Positions 44,969-53,880 of a stretch of DNA of 64,000 bases are shown here, one piece after another. Under the pieces are notes generated by a model. The model made no database searches, had not been told where the DNA came from, and saw nothing but the letters and a program-made list of their open reading frames with translations. Source of the stretch: AP-15 sp963703665 (GTDB taxonomy: Bacteria > Pseudomonadota > Alphaproteobacteria > ATCC43930 > CGMCC-115725); assembly GCA_963703665.1 (NCBI GenBank), contig CAVPFB010000011.1:1-64000 (forward strand), in the 5' to 3' direction. How positions within the stretch are numbered: the stretch's first letter is position 1; each line of letters begins with the position of its first letter. The position numbers and the translations under genes were made by a program.

Positions 44969-45097
44969 CCCTCTCCGCCCTTCAGGGGGAGAGGGAGGGG
45001 CCCGCGCGCAGCGCGGGAGGGTGAGGTGGGCGTCCGCCGTCACTCGCAATCGCCCCCACCTCACCCCGACCCTCTCCCCCCAAGGGGCGGAGAGGGA
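44969..45097. repeat. Large GC-rich inverted repeat between frc and fdsB
   Basis: The left arm (44969-45030, CTCTCCGCCC, then GGGGGAGAGGG and GGGTGAGGTGGG) is complementary to the right arm (45053-45097, CCCACCTCACCC, CCCTCTCCCCC and GGGGCGGAGAGGG). In RNA it would fold into a long branched hairpin. Its sequence type is a dispersed intergenic palindrome common in alphaproteobacteria. It sits directly before the fds genes and may set transcript ends or stability. Confidence 0.8.
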
Positions 45098-45122
45098 GAA
45101 TTTGGTGCGAGTCATGGCCGGT

Positions 45123-46352
45123 CTACACCGCCCCTTCCTTGTGCAACTCGGCGATCGCGTCCTCGGCGTAGCCGAGCCAGCCAAGAATGTCGTCGGTGTG
45201 CTCGCCCAACAGCGGCGCGCGCTTCACCTCGACCGGCGAATCCGAGAGATTGATCGGCGAGCCGACCTGGACATAGCGGCCCCGTGTCGGATGATCGACC
45301 TCGACCAGAAAACCGCGTTCGTAGAGCGACTTGTCCTCGTAGATGTCCTTCATCGACAGGATCGGGCCGCACGGCACGTCGACCTCGTTCAGCGCCTCCA
45401 TGACGTCGAACTTGGTCCTGGTCATCGTCCATTTTTCGATGATCGAGAAGCATTCGGGGATCTTCGGCAAACGCGCCTGCGGCGTCGCATATCCCGGGTC
45501 GGCGATCAATTCCTCGCGGCCGCACAATTTCATCAGCGGCTCCCACGACGGCGGCTGGATGATCACATAGACCCAGTCGTTCTGACCGCCCGGGGCGCAG
45601 CGCAAGGCCGCTCCGGGCTGGCCGCCGCCCGAGGCGTTGCCGGCGCGGGGCACGGCATCGCCGAATTCCTGGTTCGGGTATTCCGGCAACGGCCCCTTCA
45701 TGATGCGCTGCTGGTCGCGCATCTTGACCCGGCACAAATTCAAGACCGCGTCGGTCATCGCCACCTCGACGCGCTGGCCCTTGCCGGTGCGCTCACGCTG
45801 GAACAATGCGGCGAGGATGCCGGCGATCGCGTGGACGCCGGTGCCGCTGTCGCCGATCTGGGCGCCGGTCACGGTCGGCGGGCCGTCCTCCCAGCCGGTC
45901 GTGCTGGCCGACCCGCCCATGCACTGCGCGACGTTCTCATAGGCCTTGCAGTCGACGTAGGGGCCGGGGCCGAAGCCCTTGATCGAGGCGTAGATGATGC
46001 GCGGGTTCAACTCCTGGAACCGCTCCCAGGTGAACCCGGCGCGGTCGAGCACGCCGGGCCCGAAATTCTCGACGATGATGTCGCAGCGGCGCACCAGCGC
46101 CTCGAGCACCGCCTTGCCCTTTGGCGCCTTCATGTTGACGGTGATGCTGCGCTTGTTCGAGTTCAGCATCGTGAAATAGAGGCTGTCGGCGCCCTTCACA
46201 TCCTGCAACTGGCCGCGGGTGATGTCGCCGCGGCCCGGCATTTCGACCTTGATCACGTCGGCGCCCATCCACGCCAACAGCTGGGTCCCGGTCGGCCCCG
46301 CCTGGACATGGGTCATATCGAGGATGCGCACACCTTCCAGCGCTTTGCTCAT
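45123..46352 (-). CDS. frc: Formyl-CoA:oxalate CoA-transferase
   Basis: Frc moves CoA from formyl-CoA to oxalate, releasing formate. The 409-residue class III CoA-transferase starts at 46352 (MSKALEGVRILDMTHVQAGP) after GGTGAGG. The catalytic Asp lies in GAQIGDSGTGVHAIAG near residue 168. The glycine-rich loop appears as GNASGGGQPGAALRC. Length fits known Frc (about 425). It starts eight bases after the GntR stop, forming a regulator-enzyme operon. oxc lies about 4.5 kb upstream on the same strand. Together with the formate dehydrogenase it completes oxalate oxidation. Confidence 0.93.
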   Translation of the reverse strand: MSKALEGVRILDMTHVQAGPTGTQLLAWMGADVIKVEMPGRGDITRGQLQDVKGADSLYFTMLNSNKRSITVNMKAPKGKAVLEALVRRCDIIVENFGPGVLDRAGFTWERFQELNPRIIYASIKGFGPGPYVDCKAYENVAQCMGGSASTTGWEDGPPTVTGAQIGDSGTGVHAIAGILAALFQRERTGKGQRVEVAMTDAVLNLCRVKMRDQQRIMKGPLPEYPNQEFGDAVPRAGNASGGGQPGAALRCAPGGQNDWVYVIIQPPSWEPLMKLCGREELIADPGYATPQARLPKIPECFSIIEKWTMTRTKFDVMEALNEVDVPCGPILSMKDIYEDKSLYERGFLVEVDHPTRGRYVQVGSPINLSDSPVEVKRAPLLGEHTDDILGWLGYAEDAIAELHKEGAV

Positions 46353-46360
46353 GTCTTGCC

Positions 46361-47153
46361 TCACCTTATTTCGGATGCCGGGGCATCATTGCACATCGTC
46401 CCGCTCGTCGTTTCGGGCTCGAAGGCATTGGCGTCGTCGCGGGTCGCGTCGAGAAAATCGCCGTGCTGCTCGACGTGCGCTGCGAGCCCCAGCGTGTGCT
46501 CGCGCGCCAGCCGCTCGGCGAGCTCGGGGTCGCGGCGTTCGAGCGCCTCGATGATCCGCATATGGTCGGTGATCGAGCGGGCCGCACGATTGTCTTGGTG
46601 GATCGTGATCTTGCGGATCGCGCGCATGTGGATGAACAGGTTCTCGGTCATTTCGGCGAGCAGCGCGCAGCCGCTCATCTTGATGATCGCCTGGTGAAAG
46701 GCGATGTTCGCATCCGAATACTCGTCGAGCCGCTCGCCGTCGTTACCCGTGCGGAATTCGGCCATCAGCCGGCGCAGATCGGCAATTTCCGCGTCGGCGG
46801 CGCGCTCGGCCGCGAGCCGCGCCGCCATGCTTTCGAGCGCCGCCATGACCGTGATCATCTCGACGATCTCGCGCTTCGTCTTGCGCACGACAAAGATGCC
46901 GCGGCGCGGGCGGGTGCGGACAAAGCCCTCCTGCTCGAGCAGGGTCATCGCCTCGCGGATCGGGGTGCGGCTGACGCCCGAGCCCCTCCGAGAGCCGCCG
47001 CTCGTCGAGCCGGATCTCTTGCGCGTGGTCGTAGATGTCCATCGCGGTGATCGCCCGCTTCAGCGCGGCATAGGCTTCCTTGCGGAAGCTGCTGCCGGTG
47101 TCCAGCCGCGGCACGTCGAGCGTGGGGCTGGGACGTGGGCCGGCTTCGGACAT
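46361..47153 (-). CDS. GntR-family (FCD domain) regulator, frameshifted
   Basis: The start is at 47153 (MSEAGPRPSPTLDVPR). The winged-helix N-terminus runs FRKEAYAALKRAITAM, RLDERRLSEGLG. The frame shifts near 46979, exactly in the recognition helix, and resumes as GVSRTPIREAMTLLEQEGFV. The FCD effector domain follows (Asp/His metal-type residues in NIAFHQAII and DHMRIIEAL). Corrected length is about 264, slightly more than the FadR-type average. It precedes frc and likely represses it until an oxalate-derived ligand binds. A perfect palindrome stands before its start. Confidence 0.85.
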
Positions 47154-47167
47154 AAACCGAGATATAT

Positions 47168-47177
47168 GGTATACCAG
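47168..47177. promoter_or_regulatory. Candidate GntR operator palindrome
   Basis: TGGTATACCA is a perfect 10-base palindrome 15 bases upstream of the GntR start codon. Its form (TGGTnnACCA) agrees with FCD-type GntR operators. Binding here would give autoregulation of the GntR-frc transcript. Confidence 0.55.
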
Positions 47178-47212
47178 ATGACGCGGCAACCCGCTTTTCG
47201 CGCCCCCAGCAG

Positions 47213-47293
47213 AATGTAGGGCGGGTGCAACCCGCCGCGCCGCCTCGGAACCGACGGCGGGTTGCGCTACCCAATCCACCCCGCCCTACGACT
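47213..47293. repeat. Dispersed palindromic repeat, copy A
   Basis: The 81-base element runs GAATGTAGGGCGGGTGCAAC to CCCGCCCTACGAC. It contains inverted GGGTTGC/GCAACCC-type arms, so it can fold. Copy B at 47731-47811 has the same order of blocks. The two copies bracket the NIPSNAP gene. Confidence 0.8.
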
Positions 47294-47405
47294 GATGGCT
47301 GGATCAGTTCGGTTTGCGCCGAAGCGATTGAAGCAGAAGTGCCGGGATTGCCGCCCCAAATTTGAAAACGGACCGCTTAATCCGCACGGACCCAGGAGAT
47401 GCCTG

Positions 47406-47723
47406 ATGATGACGCTATGTATTCGATACAGGTTTAACCCCGATAAGCTCGCCGACATTGAAACTTATTTCGAGCTTGAGCAACGGGTTATCGAACGAAG
47501 CGGAGGCAAGGTCGTGGGATATTTTCTACCGACCGATTTTGCGGGCGCGACGGACGAGGCGATCGGCTTGATCAATGTGCCGTCGCTCGCGGCTTACGAG
47601 GAATACCGCAAGACGTTGGCCGACGACCCCGACCACAAGAACAACATCTCCACGCTGGTACACAGCGGCGCTCAGGTCGCGATGAACCGTTTCTTCATCC
47701 GGCGCGTCGAGCCGAGGAGCTGA
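47406..47723 (+). CDS. NIPSNAP-family small protein
   Basis: The start at 47406 follows AGGAG. The 105-residue protein has the NIPSNAP ferredoxin-like fold: IRYRFNPDKLADIETYFELEQRVIERSGG, VGYFLPTDFAGATDEAIGLINVPSLAAYEEYR and a closing FFIRRVEPRS. Family members bind small molecules or act as stress monooxygenase-like proteins. No enzyme activity is established here. It is the only rightward gene between GntR and the oxc region and is bracketed by two copies of one repeat. Confidence 0.85.
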   Translation: MMTLCIRYRFNPDKLADIETYFELEQRVIERSGGKVVGYFLPTDFAGATDEAIGLINVPSLAAYEEYRKTLADDPDHKNNISTLVHSGAQVAMNRFFIRRVEPRS

Positions 47724-47730
47724 AACGGCA

Positions 47731-47811
47731 GAATGCAGGGCGGGTACGACCCGCCGCGCCGCTTCGGAACCGTCGGGCGGGTTGCGCTACCCGCTCCACC
47801 CGCCCGACGAC
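47731..47811. repeat. Dispersed palindromic repeat, copy B
   Basis: It matches copy A block by block (GAATG, AGGGCGGGT, CCCGCCGCGCCGC, TCGGAACCG, GCGGGTTGCGCTACCC) with scattered substitutions. A shorter relic, CAGGGCGGGCGCTACCCGCC, lies at about 48888-48907. Confidence 0.8.
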
Positions 47812-47851
47812 GCTATTCGGCGGTGCGCTGCCGCTCACCTGCCCTACGGCG

Positions 47852-48793
47852 CTAGCCGCCGGCGAGGTTCGGCGTCATCTCCAACGGCAACCCTGGATGA
47901 CCGGTCAGTCTCTCGCCGTCCGCCTGCATCTCGCGGGCCCGCTTTTTCACCGTCGGCAGAAGGGAGGCGATCTTGTCCAGGTCCAGATCGGCCGCGACCC
48001 CAGGGTAGCCGGCCCGCTCGATCATCGCTCCCAATTTCCTGTTCTCGAACTGCGCGAAGACCCAGCCGAGCGGATCGTCGACCAATGTCTTGTCCCAAAA
48101 GATGCGATGGTTTTTGTTGCGGGGGCCATAATGGTAATGCGGGAACTGCCAAAAACAGTCGAAGGCCAGGATCTCGGTTTCTTCGACGTACGCCCTTCCC
48201 GTCGACCCGCCGACATCGGTCAAGACGTGGACAGCGAGGCCGCCGTCTCCGCCCGCCTGGCGCCGCATCTCGAGCCCGAATCGAATATTCCCGGCCTCGA
48301 AGATGTCGGTGCCCCGATTATGTTTGACCGTATTGCGCTTGGCGGCGAACAGCGCCCTGGCGCAGGCTTCCACCGCGGGCAGGACATCCCGCACCTCGGC
48401 AAGATCGGTCGCCGCGGCGACTTGCGGGTAGCCGGCCCGCTCCAGCATCTTCGGGAGCTTCTTCTCCAGCGTCCGGATCGTCCACCCGATCGGGTTGCCG
48501 TCGGCGATCGGGTCCATCCGGTAGAGCTGGCACGAGTCGCTCAAGGTTTGAGGCAGGTCATCCGACATCGTCGGGCCGGCGGTCTGCAGATCATGATTTT
48601 CCGGCCCGTAGACATAGCTTTTTTCGAAGTCGAAGCAGTTGAACCGCAGCAAGGCTGTCTCCTTGCCGGCGACCTCCGCCGTCACGGCGATCGAGATGCC
48701 CTGGTCGGCATGATCATGAATGTTGCCGTCCCACAATTCGTGTCTGACGGTGAACGTCAGGGGACCCGCCGTGAATCTCTGCGATGCTTCCAT
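47852..48793 (-). CDS. Two-domain protein with internal duplication, unknown function
   Basis: The 313-residue soluble protein shows an internal tandem duplication that is plain in its own sequence. FNCFDFEKSYVYGPENHD at residue 51 matches FDCFWQFPHYHYGPRNKNHR at 211. NPIGWTIRTLEKKLPKMLERAGYP at 100-123 matches DPLGWVFAQFENRKLGAMIERAGYP at 240-264 in pattern, and each is followed by a similar acidic helix. Each unit is about 95 residues. Conserved Trp, Tyr and His suggest a ligand pocket. No signal peptide or membrane helix is present. I do not recognise a named family. It may be transcribed with the cupin gene upstream. Confidence 0.75.
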   Translation of the reverse strand: MEASQRFTAGPLTFTVRHELWDGNIHDHADQGISIAVTAEVAGKETALLRFNCFDFEKSYVYGPENHDLQTAGPTMSDDLPQTLSDSCQLYRMDPIADGNPIGWTIRTLEKKLPKMLERAGYPQVAAATDLAEVRDVLPAVEACARALFAAKRNTVKHNRGTDIFEAGNIRFGLEMRRQAGGDGGLAVHVLTDVGGSTGRAYVEETEILAFDCFWQFPHYHYGPRNKNHRIFWDKTLVDDPLGWVFAQFENRKLGAMIERAGYPGVAADLDLDKIASLLPTVKKRAREMQADGERLTGHPGLPLEMTPNLAGG

Positions 48794-48962
48794 GATGTGT
48801 GGGCACTCCTCTTGAGACGCTGCCGAGAGTGTACAAAACCGCCGCGATCATCGCACGGATTTCTCGCCCTGCAACCCGCGTCGAGCGCAGGGCGGGCGCT
48901 ACCCGCCATCTCTGCCGCTCAACCGCTTGGCGGCTGCGCTCTCTGCGCCCGCGCGATGCTGC

Positions 48963-49421
48963 TCAAAGCGGGTTGGGGCCGACGACTTCCCAGCGGTGGC
49001 GCTGGAAAAGCCCGTCGTGTTCGTCGGCGTTGGCCGGGCGGCGCTCCGCGAGGTCCTCGAGCAAGCCGCCGGCGGCGGCCGGGGTGTAGAGAAACAGGAC
49101 GCGGCCGGTTTCGCTCCCGGTGTTCTTCCAGGCATGCGGGATGCCGCGCGGCATGAAGGCGCAGGCGCCGGGCCCGCCGACGGCAACCTCGTCGCCGATC
49201 TTGAAGGTGAACTCGCCGGCGAGCACCCAGGCGACCTCGTCGCTGTCGCGGTGCAGATGGAACAGGCTCGCGGTGCCGGCGGGCAGAGTTTCCTCGAACA
49301 TCATGATGCTCTGATCGGTCTCGCGGCCGAGGAGCTTCAAGGCAAAGGAGCGGCCGGGCGTCGGCGAGTCGAAATTCCTCCCGCCGCCCGCGGGCACGAC
49401 AAAGCCTTTTGCTGCGGTCAT
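48963..49421 (-). CDS. Cupin-domain protein
   Basis: The start at 49421 (MTAAKGFVVPAGGGRNF) follows GGAGGGAGG. The 152-residue single cupin has the first metal motif in LFHLHRDSDEVAWVLAGEFTFKIG near residue 55 and the second in GACAFMPRGIPHAWKN near 90. The C-terminus has DEHDGLFQRHRWEVVG. It is a small metal-binding barrel, perhaps a sensor or a sugar/oxalate-type enzyme. Oxalate decarboxylase is a cupin, but this sequence is too short and lacks the bicupin form. Confidence 0.8.
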   Translation of the reverse strand: MTAAKGFVVPAGGGRNFDSPTPGRSFALKLLGRETDQSIMMFEETLPAGTASLFHLHRDSDEVAWVLAGEFTFKIGDEVAVGGPGACAFMPRGIPHAWKNTGSETGRVLFLYTPAAAGGLLEDLAERRPANADEHDGLFQRHRWEVVGPNPL

Positions 49422-49592
49422 GTTGCTGTCCTCCCTCCGACCGGTATCAGGATAAAGGGTCGGCGGCTCGATCTGGCCGCGCGGATTGGACGCGCGCTCC
49501 ACCAACCTACACTACTACAAGGACGAGCCCGAGGTGGAGCGCTTCGTTCGCGCAGCGAGGCAGCCGACAAACAAAATTATCGCCGACACGCC

Positions 49593-49904
49593 CTACGCTC
49601 GCTGCTCCTCGCCGAGCTTCTTCGACCAGGCGGTCAGCCGCTTAGCGAGCTCCCACGCGGCCTCGTAATAGGTCGACAGCGAGAGCGCCATTTGCGCCAT
49701 CTCGACGCCTTCTCCGGCCCGCTCCGCCTCGGCCAGCGCGGCTCTCGCAGCCTCCTCTGAGCGCAGCCGCGCCGACCCCATAAAAACGATCGTGTCCTGA
49801 ACGTTGTGGCGTTGGAAGCGATGGAGTGGCTCCAAATACTCCGCCAGGATCCGCAGAGCGCGCGCATCCCTGCTCCGCAGGAAGCGGGTGTCCTCATTAA
49901 ACAT
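49593..49904 (-). pseudogene. LOG-family nucleotide hydrolase, N-terminal fragment
   Basis: The 103-residue frame starts MFNEDTRFLRSRDARALRILAEYLEPL and contains DTIVFMGSAR and TYYEAAWELAKRLTAWSKKL. This is the N-terminal part of the large LOG/YgdH-like group. The GGGPGIMEA motif needed for activity should follow but is missing. The sequence ends in a relic of the dispersed repeat (TAGGGCGTGTCGG). The gene is therefore truncated. Confidence 0.7.
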
Positions 49905-50113
49905 TCTTGGAATTCCGCTTCATCACAATGCTCCTTAAGAACAGGGATCAAACCTTCAATCAGTGACAGGCTGTGAAAGCCAACTGTGATCACGTGCTTA
50001 GCAAGATTCTGTCCATCGGACGCTCCTTTAACTAACCTCCGCACGCACTCGTCGACACAGCGTAAGAAGGCATTCTTGTTCAGGTCGCGCCAACGATATG
50101 GCAAGGGGCGCAA
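49905..50113 (-). other. Low-GC open stretch upstream of LOG fragment
   Basis: A frame starting at 50113 reads MRPLPYRWRDLNKNAFLRCV and continues with KGASDGQNLAKHVITVGFHS, which has natural amino acid composition. It loses sense where it overlaps the LOG fragment. Base composition is clearly lower in GC than neighbours. It may be the remains of a foreign gene. Confidence 0.35.
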
Positions 50114-50769
50114 GAGCAGGTGAGTGCATTGCTCAATACATATGCTCTTTCGATCCGCCGCTGCATAGGCGCCATCCTCAGTTGTCCATTGGCCGCCGTC
50201 TGGATTTCCCGTGGGAACGCGCGGTTCGTCTGGATTGAAGTTAGCCCTTTACAAGAGGTGCCGCCGCCGCAAGCTGAGCCACTTGCCGGTCGTCGAAGTC
50301 ATCCGGAGACGCGTAAACACCATAGATCTGAGCAAGGGCGATCTGGTTGTCGTTGAGCGCCTCAGTGATACGGCAGCATTGGTCGAATAGCCAATCGGGG
50401 CGCCGGTCTGCACCGTACGCGATCCGTTGCGTTGCGGCAGCTTCCGCCCGGTTGGCGCATCGGTATCCCGTAGGTGTGCGCTTCCAGGGTGCAATGCGGT
50501 CCGAGCATAGCGCCGTCCTGATCGACAGCGAGGCCTCGACTGCGGGCGCTCCGCGAATGCAACCGTCGCAAGCTGACGATCATCCGACCAGCACCTCATC
50601 GTCGCAGTGCCCAACCGGCGGACCCACCGAAGCGTGCCAACGGGCAAAGCAACCCACCGGCTAGGAGAACGTATACAGTACGAAGTTGGCGGATTATGAT
50701 GGTGACGCACCATTCCTGGCTGCACCACGACGCTGCGCGGCGTTTTCCCGCAGCTTGCCGCAGCCGGTC
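50114..50769. other. Non-coding stretch between remnants and oxc
   Basis: About 650 bases with several overlapping frames but none with a family signature. It lies downstream of oxc and probably represents debris of the insertion that separates oxc from frc. Confidence 0.35.
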
Positions 50770-50773
50770 CGGA

Positions 50774-50816
50774 CCGCTCCTTGCGGAGCGGCCCCGAACC
50801 CCCTCCTCGCGGGGGG
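50774..50816 (-). terminator. Possible oxc terminator hairpins
   Basis: CCGCTCC-TTGC-GGAGCGG at 50774-50791 is a perfect stem, followed by a C-run/G-run pair at 50800-50816. Both lie just after the oxc stop codon. No U-run follows, so Rho-independent action is uncertain. Confidence 0.35.
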
Positions 50817-50831
50817 AAGGAATGGAAGGGG

Positions 50832-52491
50832 TCAGCTGTGCCAGCGGAAGGCTTGCGGCTTTCTCCCCGAGCCTTGGCTGAGCACGATGTTGACCAGGGC
50901 GGGGCCACGATGGTTCATCGCCTCGTCGAGCGCGCCCTTGATGTCTTTCGGGTCCTCGACAAAAAAGCCCTTGCCGCCGAAGGCTTCCATGACCTTGTCG
51001 TAGCGGGCGCCGTAGATCAGCGTGTTCGGCCGCATGTTGAACATCGGGTTTTCCGGGATTTCCTCCATGCCCGGGCCGATGCCGCCATTGTTCAAGACGA
51101 CGATCTTGACCGGAAGGTTGTAGCGCGCCAGCGTCTCCATCTCCATGCCGCTGAAACCGATCGCCGAGTCGCCCGACAGATGGATGACCGGGCGGTCGGG
51201 GTGCACGACGGCGGCCGCGATCGCCTGCGCCGAGCCCCAGGCCCATCGTGCCGTAGGTGCCGGCGTTGAGGCAGGCTTTGGCGCTGAATACCGGCAGCAT
51301 CGTCAGCCCGATATCCATCGTGCCGGCGCCCTCGGCCGACAGGATCGAGTTTTTCGGCATCCAGGCGGCGATGTCCTTGAAAGCGCGGTAGTAGGTCGCC
51401 GGGGCGCTGTCGTCGTCGATCTGCGGCTTGATCTGCGCGGCGTTCTCGGCCGCCTTCTTGGCGATCATCTGCCGCCACGGCGATTCCTTCGGATGGAACC
51501 ACTGGCGCCCGCCGAGTGCGGTGTTCAGCTGCTGCATGATCGCCTTGCCGTCGCCGACCAGCGCCACCTCGGTCGCCTTGTTATGGCCGATCTCCTCCGG
51601 CGCGATGTCGAGCTGGATGACCTTCATGTCCTTGGCGTAGCGCGGCGGCTGGCCGAAATGGAAGATCCAGTTGAAGCGGGCGCCCATCAGAAACACGACA
51701 TCGGCGTTCTGTAGCGCGAGCGTGCGCGCGGCCGCGACCGACAGCGGGTGGTCGTCGGGCATGATCCCCTTGCCCATCGGCGAGCGCAGAAACGGCAATT
51801 GCGTCTTCTCGATAAAGGAGCGCACCTCACTCTCGGCATCGGCCCAGGCCATCCCCTTGCCGACGAGAACGAGCGGCCGCTCGGCGCGCTCGAGCAGACC
51901 CAGAGCCTGCTCGATATTCTCCTGGGGTGCGATCGTCCGCGGCGGAGCGGGGGCCTTCTGCACCTCTACGACGTTTTTTTCGTCGCACTTGCCGGTGATG
52001 ATGTTGTCCGGCATGTCGAGATAAGTGGCACCCGGACGTCCATAGATTGCGTGACGTGTCGCCATCTCGACGTAATAGGGAATGCGCTCGACGGTGTCGA
52101 TCGCGTGCGCGAATTTACAGAAGGGCGAGGCGATCACCACCTGGCGCTCTTCCTGAAAGGCGCCCATGCCGCCGCGATAGGTCTCCGAGGCGCCGCCGAT
52201 CAGGATCATCGGCCAGCAATTCTGCTGCGCGTCGGCAAGGCCGGCGAGCCCGTGTACGACGCCCGGGCCGGTCACGACGATGCAGGCGCCGGGCCGCCCG
52301 GTCAGATAGCCGTAGGCGCGCGCCGCATAGGAGGCGGCCTGCTCGTTGCGCATGCCGACATAGGCCACACCTTCCTTCTGCGCCGCCGCGGCGATCGGGC
52401 CGACCGGAAATCCGACAACCCCGAACAAATGGTTGATACCCTGCTGCTTCAGGCTCCTGGCGATCAGGGTGGCGCCGTCGATCTCAGCCAT
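50832..52491 (-). CDS. oxc: Oxalyl-CoA decarboxylase, frameshifted
   Basis: Oxc decarboxylates oxalyl-CoA to formyl-CoA with thiamine diphosphate. The start at 52491 (MAEIDGATLIARSLKQQGI) leads into the PYR domain with the catalytic Glu in YVGMRNEQAASYAARAYG. The central domain has APEEIGHNKATEV, and the PP domain has LNAGTYGTMGLGLG. The frame breaks near 51225 and resumes as HPDRPVIHLSGDSAIGFSGMEMET, the thiamine diphosphate GDS motif. The end is QAFRWHS at 50832. Corrected length is about 553 (family about 565). Product formyl-CoA feeds Frc. Confidence 0.92.
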
Positions 52492-52835
52492 GTTTCTCTC
52501 CCGTTTGGTGAGGCGGACGCCGACCGATGCGCGTGACGCCGCCGGGCCCGGTTGTCGAAGAAGTCTACACGGCGGAGATTACGCATTTATCGCGGCTCGG
52601 GGAAAGGCTTATCCCGCTGGGAATGGCGCCCCGGCCGATTTGCCGGGCGCCCGGCGGCATGACTTCATCCGCCTACAATCTTACAAAATCCCTTGCCCGG
52701 GCTCGACCCGGGCATCCACGACCCGTGCCGGAGGCCGTGGGTGGCACCCCAACGCGGCATTGTGGACCCCCATCGTGCCCCACCCTTTTGCACCCCCTCG
52801 CAACCGGGAAAAACCGCGCAATTTATCCCCGGCGG
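52492..52835. repeat. Intergenic region with perfect hairpin
   Basis: TGCCCGGG-CTCGA-CCCGGGCA at 52694-52714 is a perfect inverted repeat. It belongs to a common alphaproteobacterial intergenic type (CCCGGGCATCCACGACCC context). Read leftward it is followed by GGGATTTTG, so it could end the S51 peptidase transcript. The rest should contain the oxc promoter. Confidence 0.45.
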
Positions 52836-53639
52836 TCAGCCCGAAGGCAAGGGTGTCCAAGTCGCCAGATCGAAACGGCTGCCCGCCGGCAGTGCAGAGT
52901 AGGGCCGTCCATCGTGAAGCGCGCCGTCCGTGATAAAGACGAAGCCAGGGCCGATCACGCTTAGCGTGTTGCGGATGACGACCGCCGCCGTCCCGGCGTC
53001 AATTCCGATCCCGAGAAGTCCGGCATGCGCCGCGACAACCCGGGCCATATCGTTTTCCCGGTGCCGCTGGCGGATATGCTGATCAACTGCGACATTCCAC
53101 AGATAGCCGAAACCCCGTTCATGGCCGGGCGACATCAACACCTGAGTGCCGACCGGATCGCCCCGCACGAGATAGGAACCTTGTATGGTGGCGCCCGCCG
53201 AGTTCCCGGAGATCAGCCCGCCTCGATCCAGAACGCCGCGTAGCGCGCGCTCCGTCCGGGTTCCGGCATACGCGTCAACCAATCGCCATTGTCGACCGCC
53301 GCCGAAGAACACCGCGGTTGCGGTGACCAGCGGAGCAACAAATTCCTCGCTGTCAGCGGTGTCCCGGTTGATCGTATCGAGGCGCGTGACGCTCCCCCCG
53401 GTCTGCGCAACGAAAGCAAGCGGATGGCGCTCAACGCTATCGTCGGCAGTCGGGATGTAGACCCATCGAGTGCCGCCAAGCCGCAACATGGCTTGCCTAA
53501 TCACCGGCCCGAAGGCGCCACCGCCGATCAATATTAGGGAGCCATTTGCCGGCCCCCATGATCGCATTTGCGCTAACGCCTTACCGCTTCCCAACACGGT
53601 GATCGCAAAGACGGCTTGGAGTAGATGCCTGCGGTTCAT
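52836..53639 (-). CDS. Exported S51-family (cyanophycinase-like) peptidase
   Basis: The start at 53639 gives 267 residues with a signal of Tat type (NRRHLLQAVFAI, ending ALAQM). The S51 nucleophile lies in GLISGNSAGATIQGS (Ser147), with LILIGGGAFGP and AVFFGGGRQWRLVDAY earlier, as in cyanophycinase and CphB-like exopeptidases. The usual GTSAGA is GNSAGA here. No cyanophycin synthetase gene is in the window, so the substrate may be another aspartyl peptide. Export supports use of external polymer. Confidence 0.82.
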   Translation of the reverse strand: MNRRHLLQAVFAITVLGSGKALAQMRSWGPANGSLILIGGGAFGPVIRQAMLRLGGTRWVYIPTADDSVERHPLAFVAQTGGSVTRLDTINRDTADSEEFVAPLVTATAVFFGGGRQWRLVDAYAGTRTERALRGVLDRGGLISGNSAGATIQGSYLVRGDPVGTQVLMSPGHERGFGYLWNVAVDQHIRQRHRENDMARVVAAHAGLLGIGIDAGTAAVVIRNTLSVIGPGFVFITDGALHDGRPYSALPAGSRFDLATWTPLPSG

Positions 53640-53880
53640 CTGTCTTTCATACCTCAACCGGCCAGCGGCGGACGACCTCATAGCGCCGCTTGCCGCCACT
53701 CCAAACGGCGAGCGGCATAAGGGTAACTCGCATTATGCGCCCCTCTGTGCACCCCGCACGGGTTCCAGAGGGCGGCAGAAACGGTAGATTGGCGGATTGC
53801 CTTGGGGTTTTTTCAATCCCGCGAGGCCGCGTCAAGCCCGCCCACGGGATACAACGTGTCAGAGGCTCCGCCCGAGAACC

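Noticed and set aside
48963..49421. Cupin as an oxalate decarboxylase linked to the oxalate genes
   Set aside because: It is a single small cupin of 152 residues, while known oxalate decarboxylases are bicupins of about 380.
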